A stretch of DNA of 23,478 nt from an uncultured Butyricicoccus sp. (GTDB lineage: Bacteria; Bacillota; Clostridia; Oscillospirales; Butyricicoccaceae), in assembly GCA_900547195.1 (NCBI GenBank), contig URFQ01000039.1, positions 1-23,478 of the forward strand. The letters run 5' to 3'. Numbering within the stretch: the first letter of the stretch is position 1; every line of letters starts with the position of its first letter. Of this stretch, positions 8,321 through 15,162 are shown piece after piece. Position numbers and translations under genes: made by a program. The notes beneath the pieces are model-generated. The model did no database searches. It had not been told where the DNA came from and was given only the letters and a program-made list of their open reading frames with translations.

Positions 8321-8373
8321 ATTATAAACGATTGCCCCGCCGGGCAGTGTGCATCCTCTCATGTAATTTTTGC
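8321..8373 (-). promoter_or_regulatory. Promoter of pyruvate carboxylase with shared element
   Basis: On the minus strand, GCAAAAATTA (8373-8364), then TGCACA (8353-8348), then 21 nt, then TATAAT (8326-8321). The hexamer at the usual -35 position is CACTGC. Between the blocks the sequence ACATGAGAG is identical to the TPR-operon promoter. It sits immediately downstream of the BCCT terminator, so pyruvate carboxylase is an independent transcription unit with a leader of roughly 125-130 nt. Confidence 0.78.
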
Positions 8374-8380
8374 TTTTCTG

Positions 8381-8421
8381 AAAAAACAGCGGACGGCGAA
8401 ACCTCCATTCGCCGCCCGCTG
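8381..8421 (-). terminator. Rho-independent terminator of BCCT gene
   Basis: On the minus strand, CAGCGGGCGGCGAA (8421-8408) pairs with TTCGCCGTCCGCTG (8400-8387) over 14 bp with one G-U pair, followed by TTTTTT (8386-8381). It lies about 15 bases after the BCCT stop codon. Confidence 0.88.
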
Positions 8422-8435
8422 CATCTTGTATGGGA

Positions 8436-10061
8436 TCAGAAGCCGAACTTGCTCAGGATTTTGATGCTGCTCTTTTTCGCCATCGGTTCGCCGTTGTCCG
8501 GCGCATCCTTGACCCCATCCTCGTATTCGTATTCGCCGTTTCGCGTACGCGGACGCTTCGCCATATAGCGCAGGAAACCAAACGTGACAAACAGGCAGAC
8601 AAAGGTCAGCGGGATGCCCGCAAACGATTTGATGGTCTTGACGCCCGCAATGCCGCCGAGCACGGTGAACACCAGCGCAACCACCGCGAACACGCCGCCC
8701 CAGAACAGCTTGAGCGGTACCGGCGCCTCGGTGTTTTCGTCGCTCTCCTCCATGCACATGCCCGCGAGGGTCACGGTCATGGAGTCGCACTGGGTCACAA
8801 GGGAAATGGTAATAATAATCAGCATGACGATCTTTGCAATCGTGCCAAGCGGCAGCACGTCAAACATGGCCAGGGTCAGGGCTTCCGCGCCGTCCGCCAG
8901 ATAAATGCTGTAAAAGTCCATGCCGTCAAACAGCTGGGCATGGAGGATCGTGCCGCCGAATACGGAGAACCAGACAATGCCGAACAGGGCCGGGAACAGC
9001 CATTCGATCAGAATAAACTCGCGCAGCGTTCGGCCATAGGCTACGCGGACCATGAACAGGCCGAGCAGCGGCGCATAGGCCATCCAGTCGACCCACCAGT
9101 ACATATCCCAGTTCTGTGGCCACAGCCCGCTGTCCGGGTACGGGGCCGTGTACAGGCTGGCCGAGAAAAATTCGCTCATGTATTCGCCGAGGCTCTCGGT
9201 AAACAGGTTGCAGATGTAACCGGTCGGGCCAGCGAGCAGGACGAAGAACAGCAGGATAAAGAACAACTGCGTGTTGTAGTTGGACAGTTTGGTGATACCG
9301 TTGCGCAGGCCGCTCACTGCCGATGCGTTGTAGCAGAAAAACATCACAATAATAATTGCCGCGTAAACGGTCATGTTCGGTTCCACGCCGGCAAAGGCTT
9401 TGACTGCCGCCGAAAGCTGCATCGCGCCATAGCCGAGGCCGCCGGCCACCGCGGCGGTCAGGGCAAAGGCCGAAACCGCGTCAAACGCATCGCACCAGCG
9501 GCTCTTCACCACTTTTTTGCCAAAGACCGGTACCAGCAGCGAGCTTGCCTTAAACGGCGCGCCCATGTTGAGGATCGCGTACGACAGGATGACGCCCATA
9601 ATCACGCAGCTTGCATACGGCGTCAGGCCCCATTGCAAAAAGCAGTGCAGCATGCTCCAGAGCACCGCGCCGTTGCTGCCCGGCACAAGGCCGGTGCTGG
9701 GGGAAGGCTCCATGGCGAAGAGGAGCGGCTCGGCCGCGCCCCAGAACACCACGCCCGCGCCGATGCCGGTGCACAGCGAGATGCCGAACCATTGGAGGTA
9801 GCTGAATTTCGGTTTCGCGTTCGGGCCACCGAGCCTGATCTTGCCAAGCGGCGTGACCATCACGATGATACACAGGATGACCATGAACAGCATGACCAGG
9901 GCAACCGCCCAGCCAAGCCCGGACATCAGGTTATTCATGACCAGGTTGTTGAGGATATAATAAAACCCTTCTGCGTTAATTACGATTGCCGCCAGCATGG
10001 CGATGAACAAAATGACCGTCACGGACATGACGATCGGCCGAATCTTGATTTTTTCTTTCAC
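8436..10061 (-). CDS. BCCT-family transporter (betaine/carnitine/choline type)
   Basis: This is an inner-membrane protein of 541 residues with about 12 hydrophobic segments, the usual size. Family marks are GIGAGVVFWGAAEP (99-112) and the Trp-rich WDMYWWVDWMAYAP (about 318-331) followed by RVAYGRTLREF, corresponding to the WxxFYWAWW substrate/transport region of BetP and CaiT. BCCT carriers move quaternary ammonium or related zwitterions (betaine, choline, carnitine, sometimes taurine-like or DMSP-like solutes) by Na+ or H+ symport or by exchange. The GIGAG loop rather than a BetP-like GMGIG loop leaves the coupling mode open. The start is GTG at 10061 with AGGGGG 8 nt upstream; an upstream ATG at 10088 would place that ribosome binding site inside the gene. 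It lies after a terminator, in the GRE block. Confidence 0.93.
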   Translation of the reverse strand: MKEKIKIRPIVMSVTVILFIAMLAAIVINAEGFYYILNNLVMNNLMSGLGWAVALVMLFMVILCIIVMVTPLGKIRLGGPNAKPKFSYLQWFGISLCTGIGAGVVFWGAAEPLLFAMEPSPSTGLVPGSNGAVLWSMLHCFLQWGLTPYASCVIMGVILSYAILNMGAPFKASSLLVPVFGKKVVKSRWCDAFDAVSAFALTAAVAGGLGYGAMQLSAAVKAFAGVEPNMTVYAAIIIVMFFCYNASAVSGLRNGITKLSNYNTQLFFILLFFVLLAGPTGYICNLFTESLGEYMSEFFSASLYTAPYPDSGLWPQNWDMYWWVDWMAYAPLLGLFMVRVAYGRTLREFILIEWLFPALFGIVWFSVFGGTILHAQLFDGMDFYSIYLADGAEALTLAMFDVLPLGTIAKIVMLIIITISLVTQCDSMTVTLAGMCMEESDENTEAPVPLKLFWGGVFAVVALVFTVLGGIAGVKTIKSFAGIPLTFVCLFVTFGFLRYMAKRPRTRNGEYEYEDGVKDAPDNGEPMAKKSSIKILSKFGF

Positions 10062-10069
10062 TTTGTTTA

Positions 10070-10075
10070 CCCCCT
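10070..10075 (-). promoter_or_regulatory. Ribosome binding site deciding GTG start of BCCT
   Basis: AGGGGG on the minus strand lies 8 nt before GTG at 10061-10059. The alternative upstream ATG at 10088 has only AT-rich sequence before it. Confidence 0.75.
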
Positions 10076-10136
10076 GGAGTGGAATCATTTTTATTCGAAA
10101 TCGTAGGCTGGAGAATTAGAATATTGAAAAAATAGG

Positions 10137-10174
10137 AAAAATACCCCCCCCGCAAAATTCACCTGTGCGGGGGG
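10137..10174 (-). terminator. Rho-independent terminator of the AGCS/GRE operon
   Basis: On the minus strand, CCCCCCGCA (10174-10166), an 11-nt loop, and TGCGGGGGG (10154-10146) form a 9-bp stem followed, after two more G, by TATTTTT. It lies about 140 bp after the symporter stop and before BCCT, so BCCT depends on read-through or on a weak promoter in 10062-10136 that I could not identify. Confidence 0.85.
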
Positions 10175-10311
10175 AGAAGGGTATTGCTGCATGATCACGC
10201 GGCTGTTTTTCATTGGGCTTCCGCAAACCGGACCGGGTTGCCCCAATGCCGGAATTACGGATCACCTCTCAAAACAACCGCCCAGATAAAGGCGCGTGCA
10301 AAAGAACCGGT

Positions 10312-11832
10312 TTATACCGACTCTTTATCCTGTTCGATCCGTTCTTTGTTGATTTCCATCCAGACGTCGCAGTTCTTGATGCCCAGCTTCTGCGGGTTAA
10401 AATACGGCTCCTTTACGCCAGCCTTGCGCTGCGCCATGTAGTCGTCGTAGACCTTCTTCACCGTCGGCGCGACGAACAGCAGCGCGATCAGGTTGAACCA
10501 GGCCATCAGCGCGAACATAATCTCACTAATCGCCCAGGCTGTGCCTGCCGTAACGTTTGCCCAGATGAAGAAAAAGATCGGCATGATGATGCGGATCGCC
10601 CAGATGACCGCCTTACGGGATTTTTCACTCGAATTACGCATCAGGTAAGCAAGCCCCGACTCGCCCTCATAATAGTAGGCAATGCAGGTCGAGTATGCGA
10701 AGCAGGTCAGCGCAATCGCAATCAGCGCGCCGCCGATGCCCGGCATCACCGAGTTCGCCGCCTCCTGCACCCAGACAACGCCCGCCGTATTGCTCGCGGC
10801 CTGCGCCGTCATGACCTGGGAGCCTTCACCGATATGCATATAGGCCACGCCGTCCGGGCCGAGCACGTTAAAGCAGTCGGTGACGAGCGCCATGATGCCC
10901 GAGCAGAAGCACACGGCAACGTCGATATAAACGGAGAATGCATTGACCATGCCCTGCGTCGCGGGATGCGGGGTCTCTGCCGCTGCCGCCGACGGAGGGG
11001 TTTCCCCGAAGCCCGAACCGGAGGAATTGACCGCACGCTTGACGCCATACGAGAATGCGCCGCCGATCATACCGCCGAAGATTGCATGCGTGTTGAACGC
11101 GCTGCCAACCATCATCGTCATGGTCGACGGAATGGCGCCGGCATGCCCAACCAATACAATGACGGTGACGATCAGATAGCCGATGGTCATAAACGGTACA
11201 ATAATCGTCGAGAACTTTGCAATGCGGCGGACGCCGCCCGAGATGACGAGAAACAGCAGAATGGCAACAACAGCACCGGAAATAAGCGGGCTTACGCCGA
11301 AGCTGTTCTCAAATGCCATGGCAATGTTATTCGCGCTCGGGCCGGTCACCAGCAGCGGAACGCCCACGGTTGCAAAGACCGCGAACAGCAACGCCATGAT
11401 CTTTCCAAGCGCCTTGATCGGGATGCCGCGTTCCATGTAAAAATACGGGCCGCCGCGGTACTGGCCATCCATACGAACCTTATAGATCTGGCCAAGGCTG
11501 TTCTCCGCGTAAGCGATTGCAGAGGTTACCAGCGCAGTGATGATCATCCAGAATACAGCGCCGGGGCCGCCGTACATAATCGCCACCATAACGCCGCCGA
11601 TGTTGCCGACAGCGACACGATATGCGGCCACCGAGCAGAAGGTTTCAAACGGGGATATCCCTTCCTGCGATCCTCCGCCCGATGTGAGGAGTTTCCATTG
11701 CAGCTTCGCTTTGGTCACATTACCAAACTTCATAAAGATGCAGAACAGTACCGCGGAGCCGAACGTCAGCACAATCAGCGGGGTCGCCCACAGCATATTG
11801 TCGATTTTTAAAATCCAACCTGCAAAACTCAT
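10312..11832 (-). CDS. Sodium:alanine/glycine symporter (AGCS family)
   Basis: This inner-membrane carrier of 506 residues has about 10-11 hydrophobic segments, normal for AGCS proteins, which import alanine or glycine with Na+. Family features are GNIGGVMVAIMYGGPGAVFWM near residue 75-95, YAENSLGQIYKVRMDGQYRGGPYFYMERG, a central GVKRAVNSSGSGFGETP loop and the C-terminal ACFAYST/YYEGE-like stretch. The ATG at 11832 has AAGGAG 9 nt upstream. It is the last gene before a strong terminator and lies in the direction of the GRE operon, after the TIM-barrel gene. Together with BCCT it suggests two related zwitterionic solutes are moved, for instance a substrate and an amino-acid product. The exact substrate is inferred. 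Confidence 0.93.
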   Translation of the reverse strand: MSFAGWILKIDNMLWATPLIVLTFGSAVLFCIFMKFGNVTKAKLQWKLLTSGGGSQEGISPFETFCSVAAYRVAVGNIGGVMVAIMYGGPGAVFWMIITALVTSAIAYAENSLGQIYKVRMDGQYRGGPYFYMERGIPIKALGKIMALLFAVFATVGVPLLVTGPSANNIAMAFENSFGVSPLISGAVVAILLFLVISGGVRRIAKFSTIIVPFMTIGYLIVTVIVLVGHAGAIPSTMTMMVGSAFNTHAIFGGMIGGAFSYGVKRAVNSSGSGFGETPPSAAAAETPHPATQGMVNAFSVYIDVAVCFCSGIMALVTDCFNVLGPDGVAYMHIGEGSQVMTAQAASNTAGVVWVQEAANSVMPGIGGALIAIALTCFAYSTCIAYYYEGESGLAYLMRNSSEKSRKAVIWAIRIIMPIFFFIWANVTAGTAWAISEIMFALMAWFNLIALLFVAPTVKKVYDDYMAQRKAGVKEPYFNPQKLGIKNCDVWMEINKERIEQDKESV

Positions 11833-11977
11833 ATTCTTTTTCTCCTTATCCGAATTCCTCTTTTCTCTGCCTTCCTATCCTCCTTTTCCATCTCCGGACC
11901 CGGCTGAGGCAGCCAGATCCGGAAATTTATTATTCTCTTCTTCCAAACAAAAACTTCCGGCGATAGAACGCCGCGCC

Positions 11978-12919
11978 TTAGCGGCCCTTGATGCCGATGT
12001 CAAGCACCTCATGCATGTATCGGATGCTCTTGCGCATCGCGTCGATTTCTTCCTTGCGGCCGTCCTCGATGGTATAGCCGCTCAGCGGAAGCTCGATTTC
12101 CAGGTCAATGGTATCCAGCTCTTCCGGCGCTTTTTCGCGCAGGATTTTCATCACCTCGACCACGTCCACGTCGCCGTCGCCGATCGCGCAGCCCAGGGAA
12201 TGGGTGCCGTCCGGGTCGGCAAACACACGGTTGTCGCAGAAGTGCACACAATAACAGTACGGCGCCATCTTGTCGATGCAGTCCTTGATGCCTTCGGCCA
12301 TCATCAGCGAATTGATGGTATCGCAGCATGCGCCGATCAGCGGGTGGTTGAGCTGCTCGACCATCCAGATCACCTCGTCCGCAAACAGGTCGCAGTGGTT
12401 CTCGATGGCGATTTTCATGCCGTATTTCTCAATGGTCGGGATGTTTTTCTTAAAATCCATTACAATTTTTGCCATCTGCGCCATTGCCTCGGGGCACATG
12501 CAGGAATGGGACAGCGGATGGGGATGCTCGACGTCGGTCGAATACTTGACCAGTTTGCAGCCGAGTTTGTGGGCGATTTCAAGGGACTCCTCAATCGTGC
12601 AGTTGACGCGCGGGTCGGACGGCGCGTTAAAGGAAATGTTCAGCTCAAGATCCAGCCCGAGCTTTTCGGCCTTCGCCTTGACCGCGGCCAGATGCCCGTC
12701 GGAAAGGTCGTCGTCCAGGTCGACCAGCGTCATATGGATGACCTCGATCCCCTCTTCCACGCACATATCCATCAGCTTGTCGAGGTTAATGACTTTCTCA
12801 AACTCAAAGGTTTTTCCCTCGCTCTGGAAGCCCCAGCTTTCGCCCAGGCCGCTCAGGTGCAGGGTGTAGGTGTGCATGCCGAGTTTGAACTTGCGGTTTG
12901 CATTCTTTGCAGTAATCAT
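11978..12919 (-). CDS. Sugar-phosphate isomerase/epimerase-like TIM barrel (AP endonuclease 2 family)
   Basis: This 313-residue protein shows the xylose-isomerase-like TIM-barrel pattern. It has LGMHTYTL near the N-terminus and a run of metal-ligand motifs: IENHCDL (E173), GACCDTINSL (D200), YCVHFCDNRV (H226) and DLEIELP (E274/E276). A Glu-Asp-His-Glu set of this kind binds a divalent metal in hexulose epimerases, inosose dehydratases and hydroxypyruvate isomerases. It is unusually Cys-rich (for example HSCMCP, ACC, YCYC). The start is supported by AAGGAG 10 nt before the ATG. It lies between araC-like and symporter genes in the GRE operon, so it is probably a pathway enzyme acting on a hydroxy/oxo intermediate. 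The specific reaction cannot be named. Confidence 0.85.
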   Translation of the reverse strand: MITAKNANRKFKLGMHTYTLHLSGLGESWGFQSEGKTFEFEKVINLDKLMDMCVEEGIEVIHMTLVDLDDDLSDGHLAAVKAKAEKLGLDLELNISFNAPSDPRVNCTIEESLEIAHKLGCKLVKYSTDVEHPHPLSHSCMCPEAMAQMAKIVMDFKKNIPTIEKYGMKIAIENHCDLFADEVIWMVEQLNHPLIGACCDTINSLMMAEGIKDCIDKMAPYCYCVHFCDNRVFADPDGTHSLGCAIGDGDVDVVEVMKILREKAPEELDTIDLEIELPLSGYTIEDGRKEEIDAMRKSIRYMHEVLDIGIKGR

Positions 12920-12973
12920 GGTTTTTTCTCTCCTTCTGTTTTGAGGCCATGCCTCTTTTCTCCATTATGTATT

Positions 12974-13687
12974 TCAGCCGATGCGCTTAAAGCAGGGACA
13001 ATCGCGATACGCCTTCGGGGTCATGCCGGTAATGTTGTGGAACGCGCGGGTAAAGGTGGAATTGCTGCTGTAACCGACCATCACAGCGATTTCCATGACG
13101 CTGAAATTGGTGCTGGCCAGCAGTTCTTTGGCGCGGTTGATGCGGATGCAGCGCAGGTACAGGCTTGGGGAAAACCCGGTCTGCTGCTTGAACCAATCGC
13201 TGTAGTAGGTGACGTTATAGCTTTCGATTTTCGCGAGCTGGTTGACCGTGATGGGCAGATGATAACATTCGCTGATATAGCGGATGGATGGCGCCGCGCA
13301 GTTTTCCATCAGTTTGCTGTACAAATAGCTGTACAGATACCGCACCGACTTGCTTTCCGGGTTTTGCTTCAGCTCGGCCTGGATCAGTTCGACCAGCTGG
13401 GTGATCTGCCCGCGCATGGACATGATCAGGGGATAGGACAGCAAAACCGCGTCCTGCTGCTCCGACATATCCTCGGAAAGGTTCAGTACCAGCAGCTTGC
13501 CCTGGTAGTTGCACTGATGCACCATGCCGGCCGGGATAAAGCACAGCTCCTGCGGGGTGACCTCGTATTCGGCGTCCCCGACCCGGATTTTCATGGTTTC
13601 CTGCAGCGGCACCAGGATCTGCGGGTATGCATGCGTATGTTCCCCGCTGCACTCATGATAAATATGGATGTCTACTTTCTGGCTCAT
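12974..13687 (-). CDS. AraC-family transcriptional regulator with cupin sensor
   Basis: This 237-residue DNA-binding protein has an N-terminal cupin sensor (HIYHECSGEHTHAYPQILVP, then GDAEYEVTPQELCFIPAGMVHQC). The C-terminal AraC/XylS double helix-turn-helix contains VNQLAKIESYNVTYYSDWFK and INRAKELLASTNFSVMEIAVMVGYSSNSTFTRAFHNITGMTPKAYR. These regulators usually activate genes on ligand binding, using direct-repeat half-sites about 21 bp apart next to the -10 box. I chose ATG at 13687 because GGGAGGA lies 6 nt upstream; the longer frame from 13714 has no ribosome binding site. It is encoded between the activase and TIM-barrel genes. It is the best local candidate for the shared promoter element found at five promoters, but that link is inference. 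Confidence 0.92.
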   Translation of the reverse strand: MSQKVDIHIYHECSGEHTHAYPQILVPLQETMKIRVGDAEYEVTPQELCFIPAGMVHQCNYQGKLLVLNLSEDMSEQQDAVLLSYPLIMSMRGQITQLVELIQAELKQNPESKSVRYLYSYLYSKLMENCAAPSIRYISECYHLPITVNQLAKIESYNVTYYSDWFKQQTGFSPSLYLRCIRINRAKELLASTNFSVMEIAVMVGYSSNSTFTRAFHNITGMTPKAYRDCPCFKRIG

Positions 13688-13693
13688 ATCGGT

Positions 13694-13700
13694 TCCTCCC
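13694..13700 (-). promoter_or_regulatory. Ribosome binding site deciding the AraC-type regulator start
   Basis: GGGAGGA on the minus strand lies 6 nt before ATG 13687, inside the longer reading frame that would start at 13714. Confidence 0.8.
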
Positions 13701-13729
13701 TGCCAAATCCACATGTTTCCCCGGATGGA

Positions 13730-14506
13730 TCAAATCGTTTTGTTTACATATTGCCGCATCACGCTGCGGTGCCGCGCCATTTCCTCCGCCGTCGGGGATT
13801 TGACGCCCTCCAGCAGGTAGGGGCGGCCGAGCTTTTTGTACGTCTCGGTTCCCAGCCTGTGGTATGGAAGCAGCTGTACGTGATCCAGGCGGCGCAGTCT
13901 GGTGCAGAATTCTCCAATTTTCCGCAGTTCCTCTTCGGAATCGTTGATTCCGGGGACAATCGGTACACGGACAACCAGCCGGAGGTTCCCCTCGATCCCG
14001 TTCGTGTTTTGCAGGTTCTGCAAAATTAGGCTGTTGTCCACGCCGCAGTACTGCTTGTGCCGGCGGCTGTCCGCCAGCTTGATGTCCACGTAGGCGGTGT
14101 TGACATAGGGCAGCAGCCCTGCCACGTTCTCCCACGGCGCGAAAAAGGATGTTTCAATGGCTGTGTTGATGCACTCCTGCCGCGTATTTTTCAAAATCGC
14201 CTGTGAAAACTCAGGCTGCGCCAGGATTTCCCCACCCGACAGGGTCAGCCCGCCGGCGGAGATGAAGAAAAACAGGGAATCCTTCCGGATTTCCCGCATG
14301 ACCTCCTCCACGGTCATCCAGTTCCCATACGTTTTGCCGTCCGCCTGCTCAATCTGAAACGATTGGCTTTCCGGCGTGGAGCACCACTGGCAGCGCAAGG
14401 GGCATCCTTTCAAAAACACGACCGTGCGGAAGCCCTGTCCATCGTGGATCGACGAACGCTCAATCCGGAGCACCAGACCCTTTCTGTCTTTGTCGAATAG
14501 TTCCAT
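13730..14506 (-). CDS. Glycyl radical enzyme activase (radical SAM), short form
   Basis: This 258-residue radical SAM enzyme generates the glycyl radical on its partner using S-adenosylmethionine and a [4Fe-4S] cluster. The cluster motif is GCPLRCQWCSTPES with C35, C39 and C42 (CxxxCxxC). Before it lies RIERSSIHDGQGFRTVVFLKG, the usual GRE-activase start, and later come GGLTLSGGE and DIKLADSRRHKQYCG. The length resembles pyruvate formate-lyase activase (about 246). The roughly 60-residue ferredoxin-like insert with extra CxxCxxC clusters, usual in activases of dehydratase, lyase and decarboxylase GREs, is absent: only a short QSFQIEQADGKTYGNW link follows the motif. It is separated from the GRE by the ygjV-like gene. 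GGGAGG lies 11 nt before the ATG. Confidence 0.93.
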   Translation of the reverse strand: MELFDKDRKGLVLRIERSSIHDGQGFRTVVFLKGCPLRCQWCSTPESQSFQIEQADGKTYGNWMTVEEVMREIRKDSLFFFISAGGLTLSGGEILAQPEFSQAILKNTRQECINTAIETSFFAPWENVAGLLPYVNTAYVDIKLADSRRHKQYCGVDNSLILQNLQNTNGIEGNLRLVVRVPIVPGINDSEEELRKIGEFCTRLRRLDHVQLLPYHRLGTETYKKLGRPYLLEGVKSPTAEEMARHRSVMRQYVNKTI

Positions 14507-14545
14507 TGCGCCGCGCGCCTCCCTTATTGTTTGTCTTTTGCCTTT

Positions 14546-15079
14546 TTAAATTTCGTCTTCCGATTTCTTTATGCCGTATCGCCACAGCCCGACCGCCGCC
14601 GAGGCCATGCCAACGAGCTCGGCCAATGTACCGGGGATCGATCCTGCGGATACCGTATAGATGATCCAGGCCGGCCCCGCCACCAGCAGCCTCCCGAGGC
14701 GGATCACGCTCCCCTTCCCAGACCAGGTCACCCAGATGTTGGTCAGGATCGAAACCAGCGTGCACACGCTGGGGATGGGCTGGAAGTCTTTTTGCCAGGT
14801 AAACAGGCATGCGGTGACGAGCACCGCCGACAGCAGCCATTTCCAGCCCTTCCATTCCGCCCAGGCCTGCCCTTTGCAGCCATAGATCAGGCCGTTGACC
14901 GCACAGATGGCCACCGTGGTACAGCCGCTGTACGCGCCGAGCAGCAGATAATGGGCAATATAGATCAAATCCCCGAATGCGCGGCACAAAACAAGCTGAC
15001 GGCTGTTTTTCAGCTGATAGCTGCCGATATTCAATGTCATGGCGGCAAAGCCGACGGCCTGAGCAAAGATTGCATGCAT
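14546..15079 (-). CDS. YgjV-family inner-membrane protein
   Basis: This 177-residue integral membrane protein has about five to six hydrophobic segments and the N-terminal pattern QAVGFAAMTLNIGSYQLKNSR, then FGDLIYIAHYLLLGAYSG. That pattern is typical of YgjV-like inner-membrane proteins, whose function is not established. The ATG at 15079 has GGGG 7 nt upstream, a weak site. It is unusually placed between the GRE and its activase, which suggests a role tied to the pathway, such as moving a substrate or product across the membrane; that is inference from context only. Confidence 0.82.
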   Translation of the reverse strand: MHAIFAQAVGFAAMTLNIGSYQLKNSRQLVLCRAFGDLIYIAHYLLLGAYSGCTTVAICAVNGLIYGCKGQAWAEWKGWKWLLSAVLVTACLFTWQKDFQPIPSVCTLVSILTNIWVTWSGKGSVIRLGRLLVAGPAWIIYTVSAGSIPGTLAELVGMASAAVGLWRYGIKKSEDEI

Positions 15080-15117
15080 ACGTTATCCCCTATTGTTATT
15101 TTCATGAGGCCGGTACA

Positions 15118-15149
15118 GCCTCCGCGCAGGGGAAATCCCGCGCGGAGGC
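15118..15149 (-). other. Strong hairpin without T-tract downstream of GRE gene
   Basis: GCCTCCGCGC (15118-15127) and GCGCGGAGGC (15140-15149) form a perfect 10-bp stem 13 bases after the GRE stop codon. On the minus strand it is followed by TGTACCGGCC rather than a T-run, so it is more likely an mRNA-stabilising or partial attenuating hairpin that keeps GRE transcript levels above the downstream genes. Confidence 0.6.
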
Positions 15150-15162
15150 TTCCGGTTTTAAA

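Noticed and set aside
8189..8362. 58-residue N-terminal extension of pyruvate carboxylase
   Set aside because: It would run through the TATAAT of the promoter; MVIRKFKKILVANRGE with an upstream AGGAAAGGA is the normal family N-terminus.
10062..10311. Riboswitch ahead of BCCT
   Set aside because: Only a plain terminator hairpin is clear; I could not match any known aptamer core.
10213..11811. 532-codon plus-strand frame opposite the symporter
   Set aside because: Arg/His/Asp-rich shadow of a membrane-protein gene; no family similarity seen.
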